Shown here: piece by piece, positions 55,237 through 64,000 of the stretch
Layout of the letters: every line of letters begins with the position of its first letter
Position numbering within the stretch: position 1 is the stretch's first letter
Assembly: GCA_026003235.1 (NCBI GenBank)
Contig: BPGW01000007.1
Coordinates: 1 to 64,000 of the forward strand
Direction of reading: 5' to 3'
DNA: 64,000 nucleotides
From: Bacteroidia bacterium
GTDB lineage: Bacteria; Bacteroidota; Bacteroidia; SpSt-205
Translations under genes and position numbers: made by a program
The notes under the pieces: model-generated
What the model was told of the DNA's origin: nothing
The model's database searches: none
What the model saw: only the letters and a program-made list of their open reading frames with translations

Positions 55237-57125
55237 ATGCGCTTTCTCTGGCTGGGCTTAGCCGCTGCCCTATGGGCGCAGCAAGACGCCGCTACGCGCG
55301 CCCTTCTCTTGAAGTACGACGCCACCTTCTGGTGGCTCAACCTCACGGTAAGCCACACTTCTACGCAGTTGGGGCCCTCGTGGGTGCTGACTCGCCTCAG
55401 GGTGACCGCTCCAGCGCTGGATACCTTGGTCTTTGAGCTGCATAGCGCGCTCACGGTGGACTCGGTCGTAGTGCAAGGAATTCGTCGCAGCTTTATCCGT
55501 CGGGGTTCTACCGTGCGCATCCCCCTCAACCCCCAGCCTCCCCAAGGCACAGAGCTGGAAGCCCTCGTCTATTACCGGGGTACGCCCCCCTCTTCGGGGA
55601 AGCACCGGCATCTTCAACCGGTCGTCGCCCTCCTGGGGCAACCAAGTCACTTGGACCCTCACCCAGCCTTTTTATGCCCACACCTGGTGGCCTTGTAAGC
55701 AGATCCTCTCCGACAAAGCCGACTCGGTATGGACTTTCCTGACGGTGCCGCTGGGGACACGAGCCGGCGCCGTCGGCCTCTTAGAAGGGACCGACACCCT
55801 ACCCCTCACCCAGCAAGTACGCCTCCGCTGGAAGAGCCGCTACCCGATTGCCTATTACCTCGTAGCCTTCGCCGTGGCCGAATACATAGACTACAGTTTT
55901 TATGCCCCCATCCCAGGCGCCCCTCAGCCCGTTTTGGTGCAAAACTACCTCTACAACAACCCACAAACCCTGCCCTATTTTCAAGACCAGATTGACACCA
56001 CAGCCGGGCTCCTGCGGGAGTTTTCCCGGCTATACGGCCCGTATCCCTTTTGGCGAGAAAAGTACGGCCACATGATGGCTCCTTTCTCGGGGGGGATGGA
56101 ACACCAGACGATGACGACGCAAGGCTTTTTTACCTTCACCCTGACGGCGCACGAACTGGCGCACCAATGGTTTGGCGACTGGGTCACCTGCGCCAGCTGG
56201 CAAGACATCTGGCTCAACGAAGGCTTTGCCTCGTACAGCGAATACGTAGCGCTCCAAAGGCTCGGCGGCGCCGCTGCCGCCCGCTCTTGGCTCGTCAACA
56301 CCCACGACGATGTCGTCTCCAACCCCCCGCGGCAGCGTATGGGTAGCCGACACCTTGAACGATAGCCGCATCTTTGACAGCCGGCTCACCTACAACAAAG
56401 GCGCCTACCTCCTTCACATGATCCGCTTTCGCTTGCAAAACGACTCTCTCTTTTTTGCGGTTTTGCGCGCCTACCTCGCCCTTCAAGGCGGACAAACAGC
56501 GCTGGCCGGGGACCTCCGGCAAGTTTTGGAACAAGCGACAGGCCAAAGTTGGGCTACCTTTTTCCAGCAGTGGTATTACGGAGAAGGCCACCCTATTTTC
56601 TCTGCCCGTTGGAATAGCGCAGGGGGGGGGATCTGTGGCTGGAACTTTCCCAGCAAGGCAGCTGGCCAGCGAGCGTGGCCTTTTTTGATACGCCGGTGGA
56701 GATTCGTCTGGCCCGACAAGGCCGACCTGATACCACCGTGCGCCTATGGCCTTCTCAGCCTACCCAGGCCTTCTACCTATCTGGCGTGGGTACTGTGACG
56801 CAGGTCCAGATAGACCCCGACTACGGGATTTTACGGCAAGTAAGCGCTATCACGCAGGATGCCACGCTGGCTTTACCTGGGGCTTTGGGGCTGGGGGGTG
56901 CAGATAGGGCCGGTTCCGCTCAAGACAGGAGAAAGACTTGAGGCAGCGCTGCCAGGACCAGGCACTATTCAGATTCGGGATGCCCGAGGCACGCTGCTCC
57001 TCCAGGAGGAGGTGGCAGAACCCACCTGGAGCGCCGTCCTGAACCTACCAGCGGGGTGGTATCTCTTCAGCTGGGGGGACGCTTTAGGCCGTAGCGCCGT
57101 ACGCCGCCTTCTGGTCGTGCCTTGA
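55237..57125 (+). CDS. M1-family zinc aminopeptidase with T9SS sorting domain, four frame shifts
   Basis: Signal peptide ([15 protein letters not shown]), M1 N-terminal beta domain, then the catalytic domain. It has [11 protein letters not shown] (variant of the GAMEN exopeptidase motif) and the zinc site HELAHQW followed 18 residues later by the glutamate in LNEGFASY. The end ([20 protein letters not shown]) looks like a type A T9SS sorting domain. The frame changes at C6 (55585-55590), C6 (56323-56328), G9 (56622-56630) and at about 56880-56900. Three need one base removed; the G9 site needs one added. All parts are well conserved across the joints. It probably cleaves peptides outside the cell. 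Confidence 0.82.
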
Positions 57126-57147
57126 CCCCCACCCCACCAAAAAGCCG

Positions 57148-57155
57148 TATCTTAG
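57148..57155 (+). promoter_or_regulatory. Variant -7 box TATCTTAG for the TPR gene
   Basis: One mismatch to TAnnTTTG; ends four bases (GCGC) before the ATG at 57160. Confidence 0.5.
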
Positions 57156-57159
57156 GCGC

Positions 57160-58608
57160 ATGTTCTCCCACGAGGAAGACGGCATAGATGTAGAAGGCCT
57201 GCGCCAGCAGTTTGAAGCAGAACGAGCAGCCGGGAGGCTGGGGTATTTCAGCTTGGCGGAGCTGGAGCATCTGCTGGAGTGGTACCTTTTCCATCGGCTG
57301 TACCCTCAGGCCTATGAGGTGATCCAACATGCCGCCTCGCTGTATCAAGACGCCCCCGAAGTGCCTTTCTGGCGCAGCCGTGTAGCCTTTGAGCGCGAAC
57401 GATACGCCGAAGCCTACCTCCATGCCATGGCCGCCCTGGAAAAAATCCTCCTTACCGCCGAAGTCTACAACCACTTCATTGAAGTCTGCATGGCCGCTGA
57501 ACGAGTGGACTCTGCCCTGTATGTCTTTGACCTGTGGTGGGAAGAAGCCCCCACCCCCGCAGAAAAAGCTCGCGCTGCGGCCTTCTTGGCAGAAGAGCTC
57601 CTGGTTCGCAAGCAGGCCGAGGAGGCTATTCCCATCCTTTGGCAGGGGCTGGGCGGTCTACCCCGCTCGGCGCCTGTATTTTGCTGCGCAGCTGGCTAAG
57701 GCCTACCAGCAAAGTCAGCGAGGAGAGCGAAGGGCTCCAAGCGTTTTTTGCCCGCTTGTGGGACCACCCTTCGGATGTTTCGCTTTGGCTGGGGCTGGCC
57801 CGCCTTTACCTGGTTAAGCGCAGTTACGCTCAGGGGGTGCAAGCGCTTGAGCAAGCCCGCCTGCTCCTGGAAGCCACCGAAAACGACAGCGACACCGCTT
57901 GGGGTACGCTTTACCGCCTGTGGGCCCAATACTACGAAGCCATAGGCCAGCCTTTCCAAGCCTACCGAGCCTGGCTCCAAGCTCGAGAACACCTGCCTTA
58001 CCACCCTCAGGTCCTGGGGCGGTTGGTGGCCTACTACCAAGAAAACGGTCTCTGGGAGGCCGCCGAACCCTACCTTCAGCGCCTGCACCAGAAAGCACCT
58101 CACTGGGCGCAGACCCGCTGGCACCTGGCCCGCCACCTCCACCACACCGGCCAGTACAAAGACGCCAGCTTCTATTACCAAACCCTCCTGCACCACCCTC
58201 AGTACGGGCCAGAAGCCACTTACCACCTCCTCCGCCTGTACTTGGAGACGCACCGGGTGGACCGCCTCAAGAAGCTCTTAGACAAGCTGCTAAGTCGCTA
58301 CGGAAAAACCCCTACACCCTGGTTGTACTGGGTAAAGCGGGCGTACCAAGAAAAGCTAGAAGGGTCTGGCCTATCTCTTACTGGAGAGTCTGCTGCGCAA
58401 AAAAAAGAAGCTAGATACGGCGTCGTTGTATTACTGGCATGCTGCGCTGGCCCTGAGCCGGGGGCAGGTGGAAGGGGCAGCGCATAGCCTTGAACAGGCC
58501 CTTCTGCTGGCTCCGGCGGAAGCTACCCTTTTTACCGAGCTGACCCAAAAACTGGGTTCCCTGCCCCTGCCCATCTCCTGGCTCCTGCGACAATATGGCT
58601 TACGGTAA
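57160..58608 (+). CDS. TPR-repeat protein, three frame shifts
   Basis: About 480 residues once repaired, almost all helical tetratricopeptide repeats (LEHLLEWYLFHRLYPQAYEV, AEAYLHAMAALEKILLTAE, EAAEPYLQRLHQKAPHWAQT, AAHSLEQALLLAPAEA). The frame moves from 1 to 2 at the C4 run 57661-57664, from 2 to 0 near AAA 57711-57713, and from 0 to 1 at GGG 58362-58364. Each is repaired by deleting one base. No signal peptide is obvious. Its stop overlaps the comA start by 14 bases. Function unknown. Confidence 0.75.
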
Positions 58609-59371
58609 TTTCTCTTTTCCGGCCCTCCCTTTTCGGACCGAGAAGCCTCGCCAGATGGGTTTGACCATGGTCATGGACAAGGGCCTGGGTGCGCGGGCTG
58701 CCGCCGACCTGGTGGCCAACGCCGCCCCCTACATAGACCTGGTCAAGCTGGGCTGGTGCACCGCTTACCTGACCCGCAGCCTGGAAGAAAAACTCCAGAT
58801 CTATCGCGAAGCGGGGGTTCAGCCTTACTTCGGCGGCACGCTCTGGGAAGCCCTATACATCCGCCGCGCCGAAGGGGAGTTTTTCCGCCTCTTGGAGCGC
58901 TACCAAATCCAGGTGGTGGAAGTCTCTGACGGCAGCGTGGAAGTGCCCCATGAAGAGAAGCTGCGTTGGATAGAAACTTTTCGCCAGCGAGGCTATACCG
59001 TCCTGTCCGAAGTAGGCAGCAAAGACGCTACGAAGGTGCTACCTCCTTTCCGGTGGATAGAGCTCATTCGCGCTGAACTGGAGGCGGGTTCCAGCTGGGT
59101 CATCGCCGAAGCCCGCGAAAGCGGCACCGTAGGCATGTACCGCTCCACCGGCGAAGTGCGCGAAGGCCTTGTAGAAGAGGTCGTACACGCTATTCCCCCT
59201 GAAAAGCTCATCTTTGAAGCTCCTCAACGCAGCCAGCAAGCGTGGTTTATCCGGCGCTTCGGCACCAACGTCAACCTGGGCAACATCGCCCCCGAAGACA
59301 TCATTAGCGTAGAGACCCTCCGCCTGGGCCTGCGAGGCGATACTTTTTGGAGCTTTTTGGAGCAGCGGTGA
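58595..59371 (+). CDS. comA: Phosphosulfolactate synthase (ComA)
   Basis: A 258-residue TIM-barrel protein matching archaeal and bacterial ComA: QMGLTMVMDKGLGARAAADL, YIDLVKLGWCTAYL, GVQPYFGGTLWE, VVEVSDGSVEV, EVGSKDATKVLPP, and EARESGTVGMY followed by IFEAPQRSQQAW. It adds sulfite to PEP, giving 2-phospho-3-sulfolactate, a step to coenzyme M in methanogens and to sulfolactate or cysteate in bacteria. No comB, comC, comD or comE was seen in the window. It overlaps the TPR gene before it and nuoH after it (GTGA). Confidence 0.88.
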   Translation: MAYGNFSFPALPFRTEKPRQMGLTMVMDKGLGARAAADLVANAAPYIDLVKLGWCTAYLTRSLEEKLQIYREAGVQPYFGGTLWEALYIRRAEGEFFRLLERYQIQVVEVSDGSVEVPHEEKLRWIETFRQRGYTVLSEVGSKDATKVLPPFRWIELIRAELEAGSSWVIAEARESGTVGMYRSTGEVREGLVEEVVHAIPPEKLIFEAPQRSQQAWFIRRFGTNVNLGNIAPEDIISVETLRLGLRGDTFWSFLEQR

Positions 59372-60262
59372 ATGGGCTCTTGCTGGTAGGGCTGCTGCTG
59401 GGCTATGCCCTTGGGGTGGTGTACGCAGAACGGAAAATCGCCCGCCTGGGTACAAGACCGCCAGGGACCCATGGAAACCGGCCCTTATGGGATCCTCCAG
59501 ACGCTGGCTGACATCCTCAAGCTTTTGCGCAAACAAGAAAGCCTACCCGCTACGGCGGTGCGGGGGCTTTTTCTCTCAGCCCCCCTCCTGGCTTTGGCGG
59601 CTTCAGTGGGCGCTTGGAGCTGGCTACCTTTCCTGAAGCCTTCAGCCTCAGGACCCTACGGCCTCTGGCTGGCCCTGACCGTGCTGGGGTTGGAAGCAGC
59701 CGCCGTCTTCTTGGGGGGATGGAGCAGCGGCAGCAAATACGCTCTGCTGGGCGCCTATCGCCTTCTTGTAGCCCTCTTAGCCTACGAACTCATCTTGGGC
59801 CTGCTGCTTTTGACGGTGCTGACCCATTACGGCAGCTTTGACCTTCAGGCCATTGCTCAGGCTCAGCGCACCCGACCCGGCCTCCTCCAAAGCCCTTTTC
59901 TCTTTCTGGCGGCAGGGCTTTGGCTTGCGGCAGGGATCCTCGTGGCGCACCGAGCGCCCTTTGACCTGCCCGAAACAGAATCCGAACTCGTAGCTGGCGC
60001 CTTCACCGAATACAGCGGTTTCCGCTTTGCCCTCTTTATGCTAAGTGAGTATGTGGTCCTCCTCCTGGAAGCGGTCTGGGTAAGCTGGGTGTTCTTGGGG
60101 GGCCTGCTCGCTGTGCCTTTTCTGGTGGTGCTGAAGATTCTCCTGCGGTGGGCCTGGCCTCGGTGGCGCCCCGACCAAGTGGTGACCTTGGCCTGGCGCT
60201 ACGGCATCCCCCTCGCTTTCGCCGCTTGGATAGGCGAAATGGTCCTCCAGCGCGCCTCCTGA
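59368..60262 (+). CDS. nuoH: NADH-quinone oxidoreductase subunit H, one frame shift
   Basis: Membrane subunit of complex I at the quinone site. Family blocks: YAERKIA in helix 1, QDRQGPMETGPYGILQTLAD, and APFDLPETESELVAGAFTEYSG, the best-conserved loop. About 297 residues after repair, with roughly eight helices. The frame shifts at CCC 59441-59443; deleting one C joins AERKIAA to WVQDRQGP. The GTG start overlaps the comA stop (GTGA). No other nuo gene is adjacent, which is unusual since complex I genes are normally clustered. Confidence 0.87.
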
Positions 60263-60278
60263 ATTTTAGCCGCTATCG

Positions 60279-60286
60279 TACTTTTG
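60279..60286 (+). promoter_or_regulatory. -7 promoter box TACTTTTG for the exbB-exbD-tonB operon
   Basis: Ends four bases (GGGT) before the ATG at 60291. Leaderless start predicted for ExbB. Confidence 0.75.
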
Positions 60287-60290
60287 GGGT

Positions 60291-60968
60291 ATGCTGTGGC
60301 TGCAAACGCCCGCCGGAGAAGTCACCTTACCCCCTCCCAAGCCCATCGAACTGACCTTGCTGGACTTCATCCAAATGGGTGGGTGGACCATGGTCTTGAT
60401 CATCCTGCTGGCCGCCATTGGCTTGTACATCTTCCTTGAGCGCTACCTGCTCATCGCTAAATACGACAAAGATCCCTCGGCCTTCATGGAGCAGGTGAAA
60501 AGCGCCCTGAGGCAGGGAGATGTACGCCGCGCCGAAGCCCTCTGCACAGCTACACCGACACCTTTTGCCCGCATGGTAGGCAAAGGCCTGAATCGGCTGG
60601 GCTCTCCCCTCCCCGACATCGCCGCAGCCGTCCAGAACCAAGGCAACCTGGAAATCCTCCAGCTGGAAAAAAACATCTCGTACCTGGCTACCGTCGCTGC
60701 TTTGGCGCCCATGCTGGGCTTATTGGGCACCGTGACCGGCATGATCCAGGCCTTCATGAAGATTTCCCACCTCCAAGGCAACGTTAATCCCGCCGCCCTG
60801 GCCAGCGGCATCTATGAAGCTATGGTCACCACCGCAGCAGGGCTCCTCGTGGCAATCCTGGCCAACTTCGGCTACAACTTCCTCGTCAACCGCATCCAAA
60901 GCTTCATCCTTAAGATGGAAACAACCAGCATGGCTTTCTTGGACCTCCTTCAAGAACCCGTACGCTAA
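60291..60968 (+). CDS. exbB: MotA/TolQ/ExbB proton channel protein
   Basis: A 225-residue protein with three membrane helices: WTMVLIILLAAIGLYIFLERY, then ATVAALAPMLGLLGTVTGMIQAF (shortened to APMLGLLGTVTGM as the family signature) and MVTTAAGLLVAILANFGYN. It forms the inner-membrane proton channel that energises TonB. First gene of an operon with exbD three bases downstream. Confidence 0.93.
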   Translation: MLWLQTPAGEVTLPPPKPIELTLLDFIQMGGWTMVLIILLAAIGLYIFLERYLLIAKYDKDPSAFMEQVKSALRQGDVRRAEALCTATPTPFARMVGKGLNRLGSPLPDIAAAVQNQGNLEILQLEKNISYLATVAALAPMLGLLGTVTGMIQAFMKISHLQGNVNPAALASGIYEAMVTTAAGLLVAILANFGYNFLVNRIQSFILKMETTSMAFLDLLQEPVR

Positions 60969-60971
60969 GGT

Positions 60972-61373
60972 ATGTTCAAGCGTCGCCTTACGCCTGCTGC
61001 GGATTTTTCTGTAGCCAGCTTAGCTGACATGGTTTTTTTGCTGCTCATTTACTTCATGGTCACGTCGAGCTTTGTCAGCCAGGCGGGCATCCAAATTGTG
61101 CTTCCTCAGGGCACTTCAACCCAGCCCAGCCCGGCTCCTCACAGCATCACCATCACCGCCAAGGGAGAGTGGTACTGGGACAACCGACGCATCCGTAAAG
61201 AACACCTGGAAGGGTATATACGGGCAGCTTTGAGCACGGCTTCGGCGGACCCTGCGGCTCGGGCTATCACGGTTCGGGCTGACCGAAGCGTCGTCCTGGA
61301 AGAAGTGGCCTACGCCATCTCCCTTATTGCCCAATACCGGGGTACCGTCGTCCTGGCCACTCGCCGCCCATGA
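60972..61373 (+). CDS. exbD: ExbD/TolR family protein
   Basis: 133 residues: a single membrane helix with the essential aspartate in VASLADMVFLLLIYFMVTSS, then a periplasmic domain (ITITAKGEWYWDNRRI, ITVRADRSVVLEEVAYAI). It partners ExbB. The stop overlaps the ATG of the TonB-like gene (ATGA). Confidence 0.93.
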   Translation: MFKRRLTPAADFSVASLADMVFLLLIYFMVTSSFVSQAGIQIVLPQGTSTQPSPAPHSITITAKGEWYWDNRRIRKEHLEGYIRAALSTASADPAARAITVRADRSVVLEEVAYAISLIAQYRGTVVLATRRP

Positions 61374-62086
61374 TCGCTTCTTCTTACGAAAAGGACGAGC
61401 GAAAAAGCCGGCAGCTAAGCCTTCTCCTGACCCTGATAGGGGTAGGAGGGTTCCTGGTGCTGGCCTACTTCTGGGTGGTGCTGCGGGGAACCATCCCTCC
61501 GCAGGACGAAAACCCTTACATCGTCGTGGGCCGGGTAGACTTTGGAGGGGTAGGAGGCAATCCGCCGCCAGGCCCCCCTACAGCCGTAGAAAGCCCTCCT
61601 TCGTCGGCTCACCCTTCTGTAAAAGAGGCCCCTCCTCCCTCAAAGAGCGAAAACTTAGCCACCAGCCCAGCCCCCAGCCCCGTGAAAAGCCCCCCTTCTG
61701 CTTCCTCTGACCCCGAACCTGCACCCCCCGCCGAAGAAGAAGAGGAAGAAGAACTGGAAACTTTCCAACCAGGTCCCACTAACCAAGCCGCAGGAGGAGG
61801 CACCGGCACCGACTTCCAATTCGGCGAAGGAGCCGAAGGCCTCCAAAACCGCCGGCTACTCTACTTTATACTGCCTGAATACAAAATACAAAAGGAAGCT
61901 CGGATCAGGTTTGAGCTTTTTGTCCTTCCGGATGGGCAAGTCTATCAGGTCCGGGCGCTTTCGCTCCAAGCCCCCCCTGAACTCAAGCGCGCCGGAGAAG
62001 ACGCCATCCGCCAATGGCGCTTCAATTCCATTCCCACGAACGAAACCCAACGCATGACTGTCACGATTCGCTTCCGCTTGCGGTGA
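61370..62086 (+). CDS. TonB-like energy transducer
   Basis: 238 residues: one N-terminal membrane helix (LSLLLTLIGVGGFLVLAYFW), a Pro/Ser/Glu-rich linker (with six consecutive Glu), and a C-terminal TonB-type domain (IRFELFVLPDGQVYQVRAL, AIRQWRFNSIPTNETQRM). It should pass the energy of ExbBD to outer-membrane receptors. The stop overlaps the M23 peptidase ATG as TGATG. Confidence 0.85.
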   Translation: MIASSYEKDERKSRQLSLLLTLIGVGGFLVLAYFWVVLRGTIPPQDENPYIVVGRVDFGGVGGNPPPGPPTAVESPPSSAHPSVKEAPPPSKSENLATSPAPSPVKSPPSASSDPEPAPPAEEEEEEELETFQPGPTNQAAGGGTGTDFQFGEGAEGLQNRRLLYFILPEYKIQKEARIRFELFVLPDGQVYQVRALSLQAPPELKRAGEDAIRQWRFNSIPTNETQRMTVTIRFRLR

Positions 62087-63861
62087 TGCTGTTAGGGCAG
62101 CTTCTGTGGCCCTTAGCTGGCTCCCTCACCCTCACCGGCAGCTTCGGGGAAATCCGCGGCCAAACCTTCCATACCGGCATAGACCTCTCTGTGGGGGAAA
62201 AGATCGGGACCGTGCCCGTCTTAGCCGCTGGAGACGGCTACGTCTACCGCTTGCGCCTTAGCCATACCGGCTTTGGCAAGGTGCTTTATGTGCGCCATCC
62301 CAACGGTCTGATCACCGTGTACGGGCATCTTTCTCATTTTGCGCCCCGAGGAGAGGCCCTTGTGCGCGCCCTGCAAGCTGCTCAGCGCCGCTTTGAAGTA
62401 GAAAAATACCTTTCCCCCTCCGAATGGCCCGTACGAGCTGGGGATACCCTGGGCTGGGCCGGTAATAGCGGCTATTCCTTCGGACCCCACCTGCATTTTG
62501 AGGTGCGCACACCCACCGAAAAACCCGTCTGTCCCCTACGATACTTGCCTCCCCTGCCCGATACCCAGCCCCCCTTGTTTTTCCGCCTCGTCGTGGCGCC
62601 TCTCACCCCCGCCAGCCATGTAAACGGATGGGGAGAACGCAAACAGATCCGCTTCCGCCAAGTGAACCGCTCCCCCACTGAACGGCGTTATGTGAGCCTG
62701 GATACGCCGCGGGTAGGGGGACTTGTAGGACTGGCTTACACAGCTGGCGACCGAGCAGGCGGCGGAACCGCCTGGCTGGGCCTGGCACGCATAAGTCTCT
62801 ACGATGAACAAGGCACCTGCCTCTACCAGGCCAGCTGGGAAACCTTAGACTTTGACTGGCGTCGCTTTCTCCGGTGGCACCTGGACTACGCTTACCAGCA
62901 AGTGTATCGGCTGGGCTTGGCGCGCTTATTTGTTCGGGAGGGGCCTGCCATCCCTTGGGAGGCCGGCCAAGGTGTCCTTCAGCTCAAGCCGGGCGAGATG
63001 CGCACAGTGGAGGTGGTCGCCCAAGACTTTGCTGGGCATACCGCTCGTCTGCGGCTCACGCTGCGCGGGGATGCCCCTTATCCTGGGCTGGCCCCACGAA
63101 GGCCCCTTGACCCTCGGCGCCCCTGGAGCCTTGAAGAAGGCCTCCTCCTGAGCCGCGAACCTTTTCTTACCCCTTGGGGAGACACCGTGCTCCCCCACCG
63201 CCCTCTGGCCCTGGAAGGCCGCCTGCCCTCCAGCCTCCAACCCTTACGAGGGGGCCCTCCCCAACCCACCTACCTCCGCGCCTGCATTCCCCCAGGCCAT
63301 CCTTACCAGCTTCCGCTCTCCCCCACCTGCACCCTCCACCTCTGGACCGAAACCCTCCAAGATACCCTCTACTGCCAGGTCCAGGAACGGAAAAGGCCCT
63401 GGGGACCTGCTTTCTTCGTCGGAGATCCGCTCGTGCCGCTGCGCTTTCCCGCCGAACTCCGTTGGAAGGTACCCTCCACAGGCTTGCCCCAGAAGGGGTA
63501 TCCTGTCTTTCGTCCGGAGGGCAGCACCATTTGGTCACCGGTTTTGGGCGCCCGCCTGGAAGGACACACTTGGCGCATCCCCGTACGAAGCTGGGGAGAA
63601 TACGGCCTAATGCACGACACCTTCCCGCCAACAATCCGGTTCCTGCGGCAGGCAGGCCCTTTCTACCTCTTTTCTATCCAGGATCTGGGCAGCGGAGTCA
63701 ACCCCTATGCCCTTCGGGTAGAAAGCCCAGAAGGCCCTCTCTACCCCGAATACTACGAACCCCAAGAGCTCCTGTATGTGCCTCAAACCGCCGGTCGCCC
63801 CCTGCGCATCACGGCCCGAGACCGGGTAGGCAACACAAGTCACCGCACCTTTATCCGCTAA
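62086..63861 (+). CDS. M23-family (LytM) peptidase
   Basis: 591 residues: signal peptide (MLLGQLLWPLAGSLTLTG), then an M23 domain at about 20-160 with the zinc ligands in FHTGIDLSV (His, Asp) and GPHLHFEVR (HxH). The long C-terminal region (about 160-591) is strand-rich and typical of Bacteroidota M23 proteins that probably act as cell-wall hydrolases or regulators. The zinc ligands look complete, so it may be active. The ATG is fixed by the TGATG overlap with the tonB-like gene. Confidence 0.88.
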   Translation: MLLGQLLWPLAGSLTLTGSFGEIRGQTFHTGIDLSVGEKIGTVPVLAAGDGYVYRLRLSHTGFGKVLYVRHPNGLITVYGHLSHFAPRGEALVRALQAAQRRFEVEKYLSPSEWPVRAGDTLGWAGNSGYSFGPHLHFEVRTPTEKPVCPLRYLPPLPDTQPPLFFRLVVAPLTPASHVNGWGERKQIRFRQVNRSPTERRYVSLDTPRVGGLVGLAYTAGDRAGGGTAWLGLARISLYDEQGTCLYQASWETLDFDWRRFLRWHLDYAYQQVYRLGLARLFVREGPAIPWEAGQGVLQLKPGEMRTVEVVAQDFAGHTARLRLTLRGDAPYPGLAPRRPLDPRRPWSLEEGLLLSREPFLTPWGDTVLPHRPLALEGRLPSSLQPLRGGPPQPTYLRACIPPGHPYQLPLSPTCTLHLWTETLQDTLYCQVQERKRPWGPAFFVGDPLVPLRFPAELRWKVPSTGLPQKGYPVFRPEGSTIWSPVLGARLEGHTWRIPVRSWGEYGLMHDTFPPTIRFLRQAGPFYLFSIQDLGSGVNPYALRVESPEGPLYPEYYEPQELLYVPQTAGRPLRITARDRVGNTSHRTFIR

Positions 63862-63910
63862 CACTCTCCCCCCTATCCGCTGTATCGGGCCAGTTCTGCA
63901 TTTTTGCTTA

Positions 63911-64000
63911 GTGGAGGCCGGCCAGCTACAAGCGCTCCTAAAGCTGCTCGAAGACCCTGACCCTGTCGTACAAAGCCATATTGAACAGGTTCTCCTGGAA
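63911..64000 (+). CDS. Start of a further gene, possibly SirB1/transglutaminase-like, partial
   Basis: A GTG at 63911 opens a frame that runs off the window (EAGQLQALLKLLEDPDPVVQ). The Leu-rich opening with LLEDPDP is typical of Bacteroidota SirB1-like (transglutaminase/TPR) proteins. A CATTTTTG box ends four bases upstream, the usual spacing here. Only 30 codons are visible, so the call is tentative. Confidence 0.4.
   Translation, partial: MEAGQLQALLKLLEDPDPVVQSHIEQVLLE

Noticed and set aside
63174-63911. Long plus-strand open frame of 245 codons within the M23 peptidase gene
   Set aside because: Pro/Arg/His-rich composition typical of an alternate frame of GC-rich coding DNA, with no start signal; the M23 frame is well supported.

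Overview
The window is a gene-dense, clearly GC-rich stretch of a chromosome that looks like Bacteroidota. The evidence is the type IX secretion (T9SS) C-terminal sorting domains at 1-397, 405-2761 and in the M1 peptidase, a PorQ homologue, the long plant/Bacteroidota form of IspG, almost no Shine-Dalgarno sequences, and many copies of the Bacteroidota -7 promoter box TAnnTTTG. No phage, IS element or CRISPR array was seen. Species or family cannot be named from the sequence alone.

Layout: (1) 1-2.8 kb, two T9SS cargo proteins, the second broken by five frame shifts. (2) 2.7-6.3 kb, panD and an LPG-synthase-type membrane protein (-), a decayed SpoIIE/PP2C phosphatase remnant, then protoglobin, a DUF2024 protein and heptose-7-phosphate kinase (+). 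(3) 6.3-12.4 kb, a tightly overlapping minus-strand operon echA-kdsA-ketoacyl synthase-oxoamine synthase, and lon. (4) 12.5-17.8 kb, a double-length D-Ala-D-Ala ligase, an ANKH/MATE-like membrane protein, an HMA protein, tRNA-Gln and prs. (5) 17.8-22.2 kb, pheT, der and an SH3 lipoprotein (-). (6) 22.5-25.7 kb, an isolated two-gene operon pairing a VWA-like protein with a MoxR-like AAA ATPase and closed by a strong terminator. (7) 25.7-31.6 kb, envelope genes: beta-barrel candidates, methyltransferase, GT51 glycosyltransferase, AsmA-like protein. (8) 31.7-35.4 kb, mntH, an exported superoxide dismutase and a DUF3352-like/MORN protein. (9) 35.4-37.8 kb, HU, a serine-protease lipoprotein and kdsB (-). 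(10) 37.8-41.2 kb, a radical SAM enzyme and membrane proteins. (11) 41.3-41.5 kb, two tRNA-Ala and one tRNA-Ser. (12) 41.6-51 kb, ispG, aminotransferase, lysine-dehydrogenase-like, mntR, a WD40 protein, dprA, porQ, ispH and cmk. (13) 51-55.2 kb, Sel1 protein, purC, carboxylase beta subunit and yebC (-). (14) 55.2-64 kb, M1 aminopeptidase, TPR protein, comA, nuoH, then exbB-exbD-tonB-like-M23 peptidase and the start of another gene.

The genes form several functional sets: LPS core precursors (kdsA, kdsB, heptose kinase), the MEP isoprenoid pathway (ispG, ispH), manganese handling (mntH, SOD, mntR), T9SS and its cargo, and energy transduction across the envelope (ExbB/ExbD/TonB).

Two window-wide patterns stand out. 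First, at least a dozen TAnnTTTG boxes end only 3-6 bases before an ATG or GTG start codon, so many messages here should be leaderless or nearly so. Second, about 15 single-base length errors interrupt five protein genes and one tRNA. All but one are an extra base, and they are concentrated at 0.9-2.7 kb and 52-59.5 kb. Because conserved genes such as purC and nuoH are hit, assembly or read error is the simplest reading, but this should be tested before any of these genes is called a pseudogene.
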